Below the pieces are notes generated by a model, which made no database searches, was not told where the DNA came from, and saw only the letters and a program-made list of their open reading frames with translations. The translations under genes and the position numbers were made by a program. From assembly GCA_963682175.1 (NCBI GenBank), contig OY821793.1, forward strand, positions 27,921,493 through 27,985,492: a DNA stretch of 64,000 nucleotides. Reading direction: 5' to 3'. Of this stretch, positions 1-9,107 are shown piece after piece. Each line of letters starts with the position of its first letter. The stretch's first letter is position 1. Origin of the DNA: Triglochin maritima. Its lineage: Eukaryota > Streptophyta > Magnoliopsida > Alismatales > Juncaginaceae.

Positions 1-21
1 GAGGTGCACCCATCTCGGAGT

Positions 22-37
22 GATTTGGCGGTCGGGC
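22..37 (+). repeat. Short dispersed motif GATTTGG-N-GGTCGG
   Basis: GATTTGGCGGTCGGGC here matches GATTTGGAGGTCGGAT at 723-738. A weaker copy, GATTTGGTGTTGGCC, starts at 754, and a distant one, GATTTAG, starts at 541. These are the only internal similarities I see outside the R1-R3 region. Confidence 0.5.
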
Positions 38-42
38 GATGG

Positions 43-57
43 ACACTAGCCTAGTGT
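43..57. other. 15-bp palindrome ACACTAG-C-CTAGTGT
   Basis: Two perfect 7-bp inverted arms are separated by one base. A second small palindrome, CTAGG, G, CCTAG, follows about 40 bp downstream (near 85-95). The first is present in almost all monomers, but M62, M63, M66 and M67 read CCTTGTGT, which breaks one arm. No known binding protein is implied. Confidence 0.7.
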
Positions 58-127
58 TGTCATAGTTGGCATGTCAGCGCCACGCTAGGGCCTAGTGTGT
101 GCTCGCGGCAGTGGCCTACGGCATTCG

Positions 128-148
128 CTTCCAAAACACGTTTGGCAG
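128..148. other. Dyad element of R1
   Basis: Left arm CTTCCAAA, spacer ACACG, right arm TTTGGCAG in M1, a one-base mismatch. From M11 on the right arm is usually TTTGGAAG and the dyad is perfect. In subfamily C the left arm becomes CTTCGAAA, which creates TTCGAA and introduces a mismatch. This copy is the least constrained of the three dyads. Confidence 0.65.
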
Positions 149-260
149 TGAAAGCACACTTGTAGGTGAAATGGAGGTTGCTCGTGGGCAAAGACCAAGG
201 TGCCTGTGGACGTTGCTCTTCGACGTGCTCGGTTGCCCAAGGTTGTTGCCTTCCCGTGCA
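128..260 (+). repeat. Internal sub-repeat R1
   Basis: First of three related copies inside the monomer. It opens with CTTCCAAA, then ACACG, then a right arm that reads TTTGGCAG here and TTTGGAAG in many other monomers. A 23-bp shared block lies at 171-193 (begins ATGGAGGTTGCTCGTGGG, ends AAAG). A second shared block from GGACGTTGCTC (about 209) runs to GGTTGTTGCCTTCCC (about 255). It is longer than R2 by about 26 bp. Homology rests on ordered shared words; it was not scored. Confidence 0.75.
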
Positions 261-280
261 CTTCCGAACGCGTCCGGAAG
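261..280. other. Dyad element of R2 centred on ACGCGT
   Basis: CTTCCG and CGGAAG arms flank a central ACGCGT, with one mismatched pair (A against C) between arm and core. In subfamily B the left arm is CTTCCC (CACTTCCCAACGCG). M69 has CGTCGGGAAG on the right. It belongs to the same series as the R1 and R3 dyads. Confidence 0.7.
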
Positions 281-367
281 GGAATGGGGGTTTCTCGTGG
301 GGAAAGTTCTTTGGGACGTTGCTCGTGCCCATGCTTGGGTTCCCACGGTTGTTGCCTACCCCATTCG
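261..367 (+). repeat. Internal sub-repeat R2
   Basis: Second copy. It opens with a 20-bp near-palindrome at 261-280. The 23-bp shared block is at 284-306 (ATGGGGGTTTCTCGTGGG, ending AAAG), 113 bp after its counterpart in R1. The block GGACGTTGCTCGTGCCC to GGTTGTTGCCTACCCC at about 314-362 matches the same part of R1. It ends in CCCATTCG, directly before R3. A similar end, GGCATTCG at 120-127, precedes R1 and suggests a truncated earlier copy upstream. Confidence 0.75.
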
Positions 368-388
368 CTTCCAAAACGCGTTTGGAAG
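368..388. other. Dyad element of R3 containing ACGCGT
   Basis: Eight-base arms CTTCCAAA and TTTGGAAG are perfectly complementary around a 5-base centre, ACGCG. This is the best conserved of the three dyads; the only clear arm change I noticed is in M16, where the left arm reads CTTCGAAA (near 14028). The base before it varies as ATTCG or ATTTG (mostly ATTTG in M40-M59). Confidence 0.75.
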
Positions 389-400
389 TCAATGGGTGTT

Positions 401-410
401 GCCCGCGGGC
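401..410. other. Palindrome GCCCGCGGGC
   Basis: A perfect 10-bp palindrome (core CCGCGG) in R3. The matching sites in R1 (GCTCGTGGGC) and R2 (TCTCGTGGGG) are not palindromic, so this symmetry is specific to R3. M38 has GCCTGCGGGA here (near 34130). Confidence 0.7.
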
Positions 411-506
411 AAAGTGGAAGCTGCCGCATCGTTTGTCCCAAGCAATGGCCTGAGTGGACCTTAGGTGAGCCTTAGTCTATATTTGGGCACCCAAGCACAT
501 AGTGAG

Positions 507-529
507 GAGGAGTGGATGGGTAACTCCTC
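507..529. other. Conserved hairpin GAGGAGT / ACTCCTC
   Basis: A perfect 7-bp stem encloses a 9-base loop, GGATGGGTA. Stem and loop look unchanged in essentially every monomer; the clear exception is M70, where the right arm reads ACTACTC near 63403. It lies in the least variable part of the unit. It resembles a ribosome binding site followed by ATG, but that frame stops after five codons, so a structural or protein-binding role is likelier if it has any role. Confidence 0.7.
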
Positions 530-802
530 TTAGAATGCCCGATTTAGATGTATGTAGGGCGAGGCGCGATGAGATGAAGAATGCTGATGATGTGGGGGCG
601 TGGCTGGTAGGGAGCTACGTCGTCTTGGAGGAAGCGCGACCCCGAATACTTGGGCGTTTGCTCTGCAATTTTAGGGTCAGATAGAGGGATGCATTGTCTA
701 CGTAATGCAAGTTAGAACGCTCGATTTGGAGGTCGGATGCTCGAGGCGCAACCGATTTGGTGTTGGCCTGCAGGGTGGCGACGGAGTGGCCTTGGGCCAG
801 CT

Positions 803-812
803 CCACGCGTGG
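803..812. other. Palindrome CCACGCGTGG
   Basis: A perfect 10-bp palindrome with an ACGCGT core, the third ACGCGT in the monomer. It is flanked by GGCC-containing repeats (TTTGGCCAGC in most monomers, TTGGGCCAGC in subfamily A1, and TGTGGCCAGC downstream), giving a nested dyad. M32, M34 and M35 read CCACGCCTGG and lose the symmetry; M7 reads CCACGCATGG. Confidence 0.7.
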
Positions 813-3800
813 CATGTGGCCAGCCCCACACCTAGTTTCTAAGTGGTCTTTAGGCGGTCCAACCACGGTTTATGGAACTTAGGACCCCACATATCCATCC
901 GCGTTATCTACGAGTTGCAGCCATCTCGGAGTGATTTGGCGGTCGGGCGATGGACACTAGCCTAGTGTTGCCATAGTTGGCATGTCAGCGCCACGCTAGG
1001 GCCTAGTGTGTGCTCGCGGCAGTGGCCTGCGGCATTCGCTTCCAAAACACGTTTGGCAGTGAAAGCGCACTTGTAGGTGAAATGGAGGTTGCTCGTGGGC
1101 AAAGACCAAGGTGCCTGTGGACGTTGCTCTTCGACGTGCTCGGTTGCCCAAGGTTGTTGCCTTCCCGTGCACTTCCGAACGCGTCCGGAAGGGAATGGGG
1201 GTTTCTCGTGGGGAAAGTTCTTTGGGACGTTGCTCGTGCCCATGCTTGGGTTCCCACGGTTGTTGCCTACCCCATCCGCTTCCAAAACGCGTTTGGAAGT
1301 CCATGGGTGTTGCCCGCGGGCAAAGTGGAAGCTGCCGCATCGTTTGTGCCAAGCAATGGCCTGAGTGGACCTTAGGTGAGCCTTAGTCTATATTTTGGCA
1401 CCCAAGCACATAGTGAGGAGGAGTGGATGGGTAACTCCTCTTAGAATGCCCGATTTAGATGTATGTAGGGCGAGGCGCGATGAGATGAAGAATGCTGATG
1501 ATGTGGGGGCGTGGCTGGTAGGGAGCTACGTCTTCTTGGAGGAGGAGCGACCCCGAATACTTGGGCGTTTGCTCTGAAATTTTAGGGTCAGATAGAGGGA
1601 TGAATTGTCTACGTAATGAGAGTTAGAACGCTCGATTTGGAGGTCGGATGCTCGAGGCGCAGCCGATTTGGTGTTGGCCTGCAGGGTGGCGACGGAGTGA
1701 CCTTGGGCCAGCTCCACGCGTGGCATGTGGCCAGCCCCACACCTAGTTTCTAAGTGGTCTTTAGGCGGTCCAACCACGGTTTATGGAACTTAGGACCCCA
1801 CATATCCATCCGCGTTATCTACGAGGTGCAGCCATCTCGGAGTGATTTGGCGGTCGGGCGATGGACACTAGCCTAGTGTTGTCATAGTTGGCATGTCAGC
1901 GCCACGCTAGGGCCTAGTGTGTGCTCCCGGCAGTGGCCTGCGGCATTCGCTTCCAAAACACGTTTGGCAGTGAAAGCGCACTTGTAGGTGAAATGGAGGT
2001 TGCTCGTGGGCAAAGACCAAGGTGCCTGTGGACGTTGCTCTTCGACGTGCTCGGTTGCCCAAGGTTGTTGCCTTCCCGTGCACTTCCGAACGCGTCCGGA
2101 AGGGAATGGGGGTTTCTCGTGGGGAAAGTTCTTTGGGACGTTGCTCGTGCCCATGCTTGGGTTCCCACGGTTGTTGCCTACCCCATTCGCTTCCAAAACG
2201 CGTTTGGAAGTCCATGGGTGTTGCCCGCGGGCAAAGTGGAAGCTGCCGCATCGTTTGTGCCAAGCAATGGCCTGAGTGGACCTTAGGTGAGCCTTAGTCT
2301 ATATTTGGGCACCCAAGCACATAGTGAGGAGGAGTGGATGGGTAACTCCTCTTAGAATGCCCGATTTAGATGTATGTAGGGCGAGGCGCGATGAGATGAA
2401 GAATGCTGATGATGTGGGGGCGTGGGTGGTAGTGAGCTACGTCTTCTTGGAGGAGGAGCGACCCCGAATACTTTGGCGTTTGCTCTGAAATTTTAGGGTC
2501 AGATAGAGGGATTCATTGTCTACGTAATGAGAGTTAGAACGCTCGATTTGGAGGTTGGATGCTCGAGGCGCAGCCGATTTGGTGTTGGCCTGCAGGGTGG
2601 CGACGGATTGGCCTTGGGCCAGCTCCACGCGTGGCATGTGGCCAGCCCCACACCTAGTTTCTAAGTGGTCTTTAGGCGGTCCAACCACGGTTTATGGAAC
2701 TTAGGACCCCACATATCCATCCGCGTTATCTACGAGGTGCACCCATCTCGGAGTGATTTGGCGGTCGGGCGATGGACACTAGCCTAGTGTTGTCATAGTT
2801 GGCATGTCAGCGCCACGCTAGGGCCTAGTGTGTGCTCCCGGCAGTGGCCTGCGGCATTCGCTTCCAAAACACGTTTGGCAGTGAAAGCGCACTTGTAGGT
2901 GAAATGGAGGTTGCTCGTGGGCAAAGACCAAGGTGCCTGTGGACGTTGCTCTTCGACGTGCTCGGTTGCCCAAGGTTGTTGCCTTCCCGTGCACTTCCGA
3001 ACGCGTCCGGAAGGGAATGGGGGTTTCTCGTGGGGAAAGTTCTTTGGGACGTTGCTCGTGCCCATGCTTGGGTTCCCACGGTTGTTGCCTACCCCATTCG
3101 CTTCCAAAACGCGTTTGGAAGTCCATGGGTGTTGCCCGCGGGCAAAGTGGAAGCTGCCGCATCGTTTGTGCCAAGCAATGGCCTGAGTGGACCTTAGGTG
3201 AGCCTTAGTCTATATTTGGGCACCCAAGCACATAGTGAGGAGGAGTGGATGGGTAACTCCTCTTAGAATGCCCGATTTAGATGTATGTAGGGCGAGGCGC
3301 GATGAGATGAAGAATGCTGATGATGTGGGGGCGTGGGTGGTAGTGAGCTACGTCTTCTTGGAGGAGGAGCGACCCCGAATACTTTGGCGTTTGCTCTGAA
3401 ATTTTAGGGTCAGATAGAGGGATTCATTGTCTACGTAATGAGAGTTAGAACGCTCGATTTGGAGGTTGGATGCTCGAGGCGCAGCCGATTTGGTGTTGGC
3501 CTGCAGGGTGGCGACGGATTGGCCTTGGGCCAGCTCCACGCGTGGCATGTGGCCAGCCCCACACCTAGTTTCTAAGTGGTCTTTAGGCGGTCCAACCACG
3601 GTTTATGGAACTTAGGACCCCACATATCCATCCGCGTTATCTACGAGGTGCACCCATCTCGGAGTGATTTGGCGGTCGGGCGATGGACACTAGCCTAGTG
3701 TTGTCATAGTTGGCATGTCAGCGCCACGCTAGGGCCTAGTGTGTGCTCCCGGCAGTGGCCTGCGGCATTCGCTTCCAAAACACGTTTGGCAGTGAAAGCG

Positions 3801-4555
3801 CACTTGTAGGTGAAATGGAGGTTGCTCGTGGGCAAAGACCAAGGTGCCTGTGGACGTTTCTCTTCGACGTGCTCGGTTGCCCAAGGTTGTTGCCTTCCCG
3901 TGCACTTCCGAACGCGTCCGGAAGGGAATGGGGGTTTCTCGTGGGGAAAGTTCTTTGGGACGTTGCTCGTGCCCATGCTTGGGTTCCCACGGTTGTTGCC
4001 TACCCCATTCGCTTCCAAAACGCGTTTGGAAGTCCATGGGTGTTGCCCGCGGGCAAAGTGGAAGCTGCCGCATCGTTTGTGCCAAGCAATGGCCTGAGTG
4101 GACCTTAGGTGAGCCTTAGTCTATATTTGGGCACCCAAGCACATAGTGAGGAGGAGTGGATGGGTAACTCCTCTTAGAATGCCCGATTTAGATGTATGTA
4201 GGGCGAGGCGCGATGAGATGAAGAATGCTGATGATGTGGGGGCGTGGCTGGTAGGGAGCTACGTCTTCTTGGAGGAGGAGCGACCCCGAATACTTTGGCG
4301 TTTGCTCTGAAATTTTAGGGTCAGATAGAGGGATTCATTGTCTACGTAATGAGAGTTAGAACGCTCGATTTGGAGGTCGGATGCTCGAGGCGCAGCCGAT
4401 TTGGTGTTGGCCTGCAGGGTGGCGACGGAGTGACCTTTGGCCAGCTCCACGCGTGGCATGTGGCCAGCCCCACACCTAATTTCTAAGTGGTCTTTAGGCG
4501 GCCCAACCACGGTTTATGGAACTTAGGACCCCACATATCCATCCGCGTTATCTAC

Positions 4556-6156
4556 GAGGTGCACCCATCTCGGAGTGATTTGGCGGTCGGGCGATGGACA
4601 CTAGCCTAGTGTTGTCATAGTTGGCATGTCAGCGCCACGCTAGGGCCTAGTGTGTGCTCGCGGCAGTGGCCTACGGCATTCGCTTCCAAAACACGTTTGG
4701 CAGTGAAAGCACACTTGTAGGTGAAATGGAGGTTGCTCGTGGGCAAAGACCAAGGTGCCTGTGGACGTTGCTCTTCGACGTGCTCGGTTGCCCAAGGTTG
4801 TTGCCTTCCCGTGCACTTCCGAACGCGTCCGGAAGGGAATGGGGGTTTCTCGTGGGGAAAGTTCTTTGGGACGTTGCTCGTGCCCATGCTTGGGTTCCCA
4901 CGGTTGTTGCCTACCCCATTCGCTTCCAAAACGCGTTTGGAAGTCAATGGGTGTTGCCCGCGGGCAAAGTGGAAGCTGCCGCATCGTTTGTCCCAAGCAA
5001 TGGCCTGAGTGGACCTTAGGTGAGCCTTAGTCTATATTTGGGCACCCAAGCACATAGTGAGGAGGAGTGGATGGGTAACTCCTCTTAGAATGCCCGATTT
5101 AGATGTATGTAGGGCGAGGCGCGATGAGATGAAGAATGCTGATGATGTGGGGGCGTGGCTGGTAGGGAGCTACGTCGTCTTGGAGGAAGCGCGACCCCGA
5201 ATACTTGGGCGTTTGCTCTGCAATTTTAGGGTCAGATAGAGGGATGCATTGTCTACGTAATGCAAGTTAGAACGCTCGATTTGGAGGTCGGATGCTCGAG
5301 GCGCAACCGATTTGGTGTTGGCCTGCAGGGTGGCGACGGAGTGGCCTTGGGCCAGCTCCACGCGTGGCATGTGGCCAGCCCCACACCTAGTTTCTAAGTG
5401 GTCTTTAGGCGGTCCAACCACGGTTTATGGAACTTAGGACCCCACATATCCATCCGCGTTATCTACGAGTTGCAGCCATCTCGGAGTGATTTGGCGGTCG
5501 GGCGATGGACACTAGCCTAGTGTTGTCATAGTTGGCATGTCAGCGCCACGCTAGGGCCTAGTGTGTGCTCGCGGCAGTGGCCTGCGGCATTCGCTTCCAA
5601 AACACGTTTGGCAGTGAAAGCGCACTTGTAGGTGAAATGGAGGTTGCTCGTGGGCAAAGACCAAGGTGCCTGTGGACGTTGCTCTTCGACGTGCTCGGTT
5701 GCCCAAGGTTGTTGCCTTCCCGTGCACTTCCGAACGCGTCCGGAAGGGAATGGGGGTTTCTCGTGGGGAAAGTTCTTTGGGACGTTGCTCGTGCCCATGC
5801 TTGGGTTCCCACGGTTGTTGCCTACCCCATCCGCTTCCAAAACGCGTTTGGAAGTCCATGGGTGTTGCCCGCGGGCAAAGTGGAAGCTGCCGCATCGTTT
5901 GTGCCAAGCAATGGCCTGAGTGGACCTTAGGTGAGCCTTAGTCTATATTTTGGCACCCAAGCACATAGTGAGGAGGAGTGGATGGGTAACTCCTCTTAGA
6001 ATGCCCGATTTAGATGTATGTAGGGCGAGGCGCGATGAGATGAAGAATGCTGATGATGTGGGGGCGTGGCTGGTAGGGAGCTACGTCTTCTTGGAGGAGG
6101 AGCGACCCCGAATACTTGGGCGTTTGCTCTGAAATTTTAGGGTCAGATAGAGGGAT
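4556..6156 (+). repeat. 5-mer higher-order repeat, copy 2
   Basis: Partner of 1-1601. It carries the same private states, for example GGCCTACGGC in M1 and M6, AAAGCACACTTG in both, and CCCATCCGC in M2 and M7. These are absent from the intervening M3-M5. Confidence 0.8.
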
Positions 6157-9107
6157 TCATTGTCTACGTAATGAGAGTTAGAACGCTCGATTTGGAGGTC
6201 GGATGCTCGAGGCGCAGCCGATTTGGTGTTGGCCTGCAGGGTGGCGACGGAGTGGCCTTGGGCCAGCTCCACGCATGGCATGTGGCCAGCCCCACACCTA
6301 GTTTCTAAGTGGTCTTTAGGCGGCCCAACCACGGTTTATGGAACTTAGGACCCCACATATCCATCCGCGTTATCTACGAGGTGCATTCATCTCGGAGTGA
6401 TTTGGCGGTCGGGCGATGGACACTAGCCTAGTGTGGTCATAGTTGGCATGTCAGCGCCACGCTAGGGCCTAGTGTGTGCTCGCGGCAGTGGCCTGCGGCA
6501 TTCGCTTCCAAAACACGTTTGGCAGTGAAAGCGCACTTGTAGGTGAAATGGAGGTTGCTCGTGGGCAAAGACCAAGGTGCCTGTGGACGTTGCTCTTCGA
6601 CGTGCTCGGTTGCCCAAGGTTGTTGCCTTCCCGTGCACTTCCGAACGCGTCCGGAAGGGAATGGGGGTTTCTCGTGGGGAAAGTTCTTTGGGACGTTGCT
6701 CGTGCCCATGCTTGGGTTCCCACGGTTGTTGCCTACCCCATTCGCTTCCAAAACGCGTTTGGAAGTCCATGGGTGTTGCCCGCGGGCAAAGTGGAAGCTG
6801 CCGCATCGTTTGTGCCAAGCAATGGCCTGAGTGGACCTTAGGTGAGCCTTAGTCTATATTTGGACACCCAAGCACATAGTGAGGAGGAGTGGATGGGTAA
6901 CTCCTCTTAGAATGCCCGATTTAGATGTATGTAGGGCGAGGCGCGATGAGATGAAGAATGCTGATGATGTGGGGGCGTGGCTGGTAGGGAGCTACGTCTT
7001 CTTGGAGGAGGCGCGACCCCGAATACTTGGGCGTTTCTCTGAAATTTTAGGGGCAGATAGAGGGATGAATTGTCTACGTAATGCAAGTTAGAACGCTCGA
7101 TTTGGAGGTTGGATGCTCGAGGCGCAGCCGATTTGGTGTTGGCCTGCAGGGTGGCGACGGAGTGACCTTGGGCCAGCTCCACGCGTGGCATGTGGCCAGC
7201 CCCACACCTAGTTTCTAAGTGGTCTTTAGGCGGCCCAACCACGGTTTATGGAACTTAGGACCCCACATATCCATCCGCGTTATCTACGTGGTGCAGCCAT
7301 CTCGGAGTGATTTGGCGGTCGGGCGATGGACACTAGCCTAGTGTTGTCATAGTTGGCATGTCAGCGCCACGCTAGGGCCTAGTGTGTGCTCGCGGCAGTG
7401 GCCTGCGGCATTCGCTTTCAAAACACGTTTGGAAGTGAAAGCGCACTTGTAGGTGAAATGGTGGTTGCTCGTGGGCAAAGACCAAGGTGCCTGTGGACGT
7501 TGCTCTTCGACGTGCTCGGTTGCCCAAGGTTGTTGCCTTCCCGTGCACTTCCGAACGCGTCCGGAAGGGAATGGGGGTTTCTCGTGGGGAAAGTTCTTTG
7601 GGACGTTGCTCGTGCCCATGCTTGGGTTCCCACGGTTGTTGCCTACCCCATTCGCTTCCAAAACGCGTTTGGAAGTCCATGGGTGTTGCCCGCGGGCAAA
7701 GTGGAAGCTGCCGCATCGTTTGTGCCAAGCAATGGCCTGAGTGGACCTTAGGTGAGCCTTAGTCTATATTTGGACACCCAAGCACATAGTGAGGAGGAGT
7801 GGATGGGTAACTCCTCTTAGAATGCCCGATTTAGATGTATGTAGGGCGAGGCGCGATGAGATGAAGAATGCTGATGATGTGGGGGCGTGGCTGGTAGGGA
7901 GCTACGTCTTCTTGGAGGAGGCGCGACCCCGAATACTTGGGCGTTTCTCTGAAATTTTAGGGGCAGATAGAGGGATGAATTGTCTACGTAATGCAAGTTA
8001 GAACGCTCGATTTGGAGGTCGGATGCTCGAGGCGCAGCCGATTTGGTGTTGGCCTGCAGGGTGGCGACGGAGTGACCTTGGGCCAGCTCCACGCGTGGCA
8101 TGTGGCCAGCCCCACACCTAGTTTCTAAGTGGTCTTTAGGCGGCCCAACCACGGTTTATGGAACTTAGGACCCCACATATCCATCCGCGTTATCTACGAG
8201 GTGCAGCCATCTCGGAGTGATTTGGCGGTCGGGCGATGGACACTAGCCTAGTGTTGTCATAGTTGGCATGTCAGCGCCACGCTAGGGCCTAGTGTGTGCT
8301 CGTGGCAGTGGCCTGCGGCATTCGCTTCCAAAACACGTTTGGCAGTGAAAGCGCACTTGTGGGTGAAATGGAGGTTGCTCGTGGGCAAAGACCAAGGTGC
8401 CTGTGGACGTTGCTCTTCGACGTGCTCGGTTGCCCAAGGTTGTTGCCTTCCCGTGCACTTCCGAACGCGTCCGGAAGGGAATGGGGGTTTCTCGTGGGGA
8501 AAGTTCTTTGGGACGTTGCTCGTGCCCATGCTTGGGTTCCCACGGTTGTTGCCTACCCCATTCGCTTCCAAAACGCGTTTGGAAGTCCATGGGTGTTGCC
8601 CGCGGGCAAAGTGGAAGCTGCCGCATCGTTTGTGCCAAGCAATGGCCTGAGTGGACCTTAGGTGAGCCTTAGTCTATATTTGGGCACCCAAGCACATATT
8701 GAGGAGGAGTGGATGGGTAACTCCTCTTAGAATGCCCGATTTAGATGTATGAAGGGCGAGGCGCGATGAGATGAAGAATGCTGATGATGTGGGGGCGTGG
8801 CTGGTAGGGAGCTACGTCTTCTTGGAGGAGGCGCGACCCCGAATACTTGGGCGTTTCTCTGAAATTTTAGGGGCAGATAGAGGGATGAATTGTCTACGTA
8901 ATGCAAGTTAGAACGCTCGATTTGGAGGTCGGATGCTCGAGGCGCAGCCGATTTGGTGTTGGCCTGCAGGGTGGCGACGGAGTGACCTTGGGCCAGCTCC
9001 ACGCGTGGCATGTGGCCAGCCCCACACCTAGTTTCTAAGTGGTCTTTAGGCGGCCCAACCACGGTTTATGGAACTTAGGACCCCACATATCCATCCGCGT
9101 TATCTAC

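Larger units (their letters stand above)
368..448 (+). repeat. Internal sub-repeat R3 (shortened)
   Basis: Third copy. It opens with the dyad CTTCCAAA, ACGCG, TTTGGAAG at 368-388. The 23-bp shared block is at 392-414 (ATGGGTGTTGCCCGCGGG, ending AAAG), 108 bp after that of R2. The downstream part (GCTGCCGC, then ATCGTTTGTCCC, then AAGCAATGGCC) matches R1 and R2 only weakly. The copy appears to be cut short near 448, where single-copy sequence begins. Confidence 0.65.
1..911 (+). repeat. Exemplar monomer M1
   Basis: One unit, used here as the coordinate reference. Bases 1-100 hold the ACACTAG/CTAGTGT palindrome and a GATTTGG motif. Bases 128-450 hold three related sub-repeats, each opening with a dyad element. 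Bases 490-610 hold a hairpin and a segment that varies little between monomers. Bases 640-710 are the most variable stretch. Bases 720-765 hold two GATTTGG repeats, and bases 790-825 hold nested GGCC and CCACGCGTGG palindromes. The unit has no long AT tract, no poly-A tail, no terminal repeats and no recognisable protein domain. The chosen phase is arbitrary. Confidence 0.9.
1..1601 (+). repeat. 5-mer higher-order repeat, copy 1
   Basis: Matches 4556-6156 at a spacing of 4555 bp (five monomers). One difference is seen, at 971 (C) versus 5526 (T). The identity ends at 1602/6157, where GGATGAATTG is opposed by GGATTCATTG. The left limit is the window edge, so the true extent is unknown. Confidence 0.8.
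1..9107 (+). repeat. Subfamily block A1 (M1-M10)
   Basis: Diagnostic states are CACCCAAGCAC rather than CACCCGAGCAC, CTTGGGCCAGC rather than CTTTGGCCAGC (M5 is an exception), CTTCCGAACGCG in R2, and GTTTGTGCC in most copies (M1 and M6 have GTTTGTCCC). M3 (1823-2733) and M4 (2734-3644) differ, as far as I can see, only at 1831 (G) versus 2742 (C). M8, M9 and M10 share a 1-bp deletion (GCGTTTCTCTG instead of GCGTTTGCTCTG, near 7036, 7946 and 8856), which makes them 910 bp. Confidence 0.8.

Noticed and set aside
221..236. CENP-B box
   Set aside because: The segment CTTCGACGTGCTCGGT shares TTCG and CGG with the box but lacks the required internal A and the full CGGG. No better match was noticed.
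261..280. ACGCGT as an MluI cell-cycle box of yeast promoters
   Set aside because: A 6-bp palindrome recurring in a satellite dyad is not evidence for a promoter, and no gene follows it.
99..464. Recurrent open frame of about 121 codons (and sister frames of 95, 91, 104, 118 and 84 codons) once per monomer
   Set aside because: All six frames are open over the same bases, the + strand frame starts at GTG without context, substitutions do not favour third positions, and no product resembles a known protein. They are a property of stop-poor repeats.
507..529. Rho-independent terminator
   Set aside because: The stem is short, there is no following T run, and there is no upstream gene.
505..533. 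AGGAGG followed at short distance by ATG, resembling a bacterial ribosome binding site and start
   Set aside because: The frame ends after five codons (M-G-N-S-S), and the same bases form the GAGGAGT/ACTCCTC hairpin. Nothing else in the window suggests bacterial DNA.
660..675. TTTAGGG telomere-type repeat
   Set aside because: It occurs only once per monomer, in TTTTAGGGTCAG or TTTTAGGGGCAG, never in tandem.
1..911. Transposable element or long terminal repeat as the repeat unit
   Set aside because: No terminal inverted or direct repeats, target-site duplications, poly-A tail, primer binding site or transposase/reverse transcriptase fragments were seen. An ancient origin from an element cannot be excluded.
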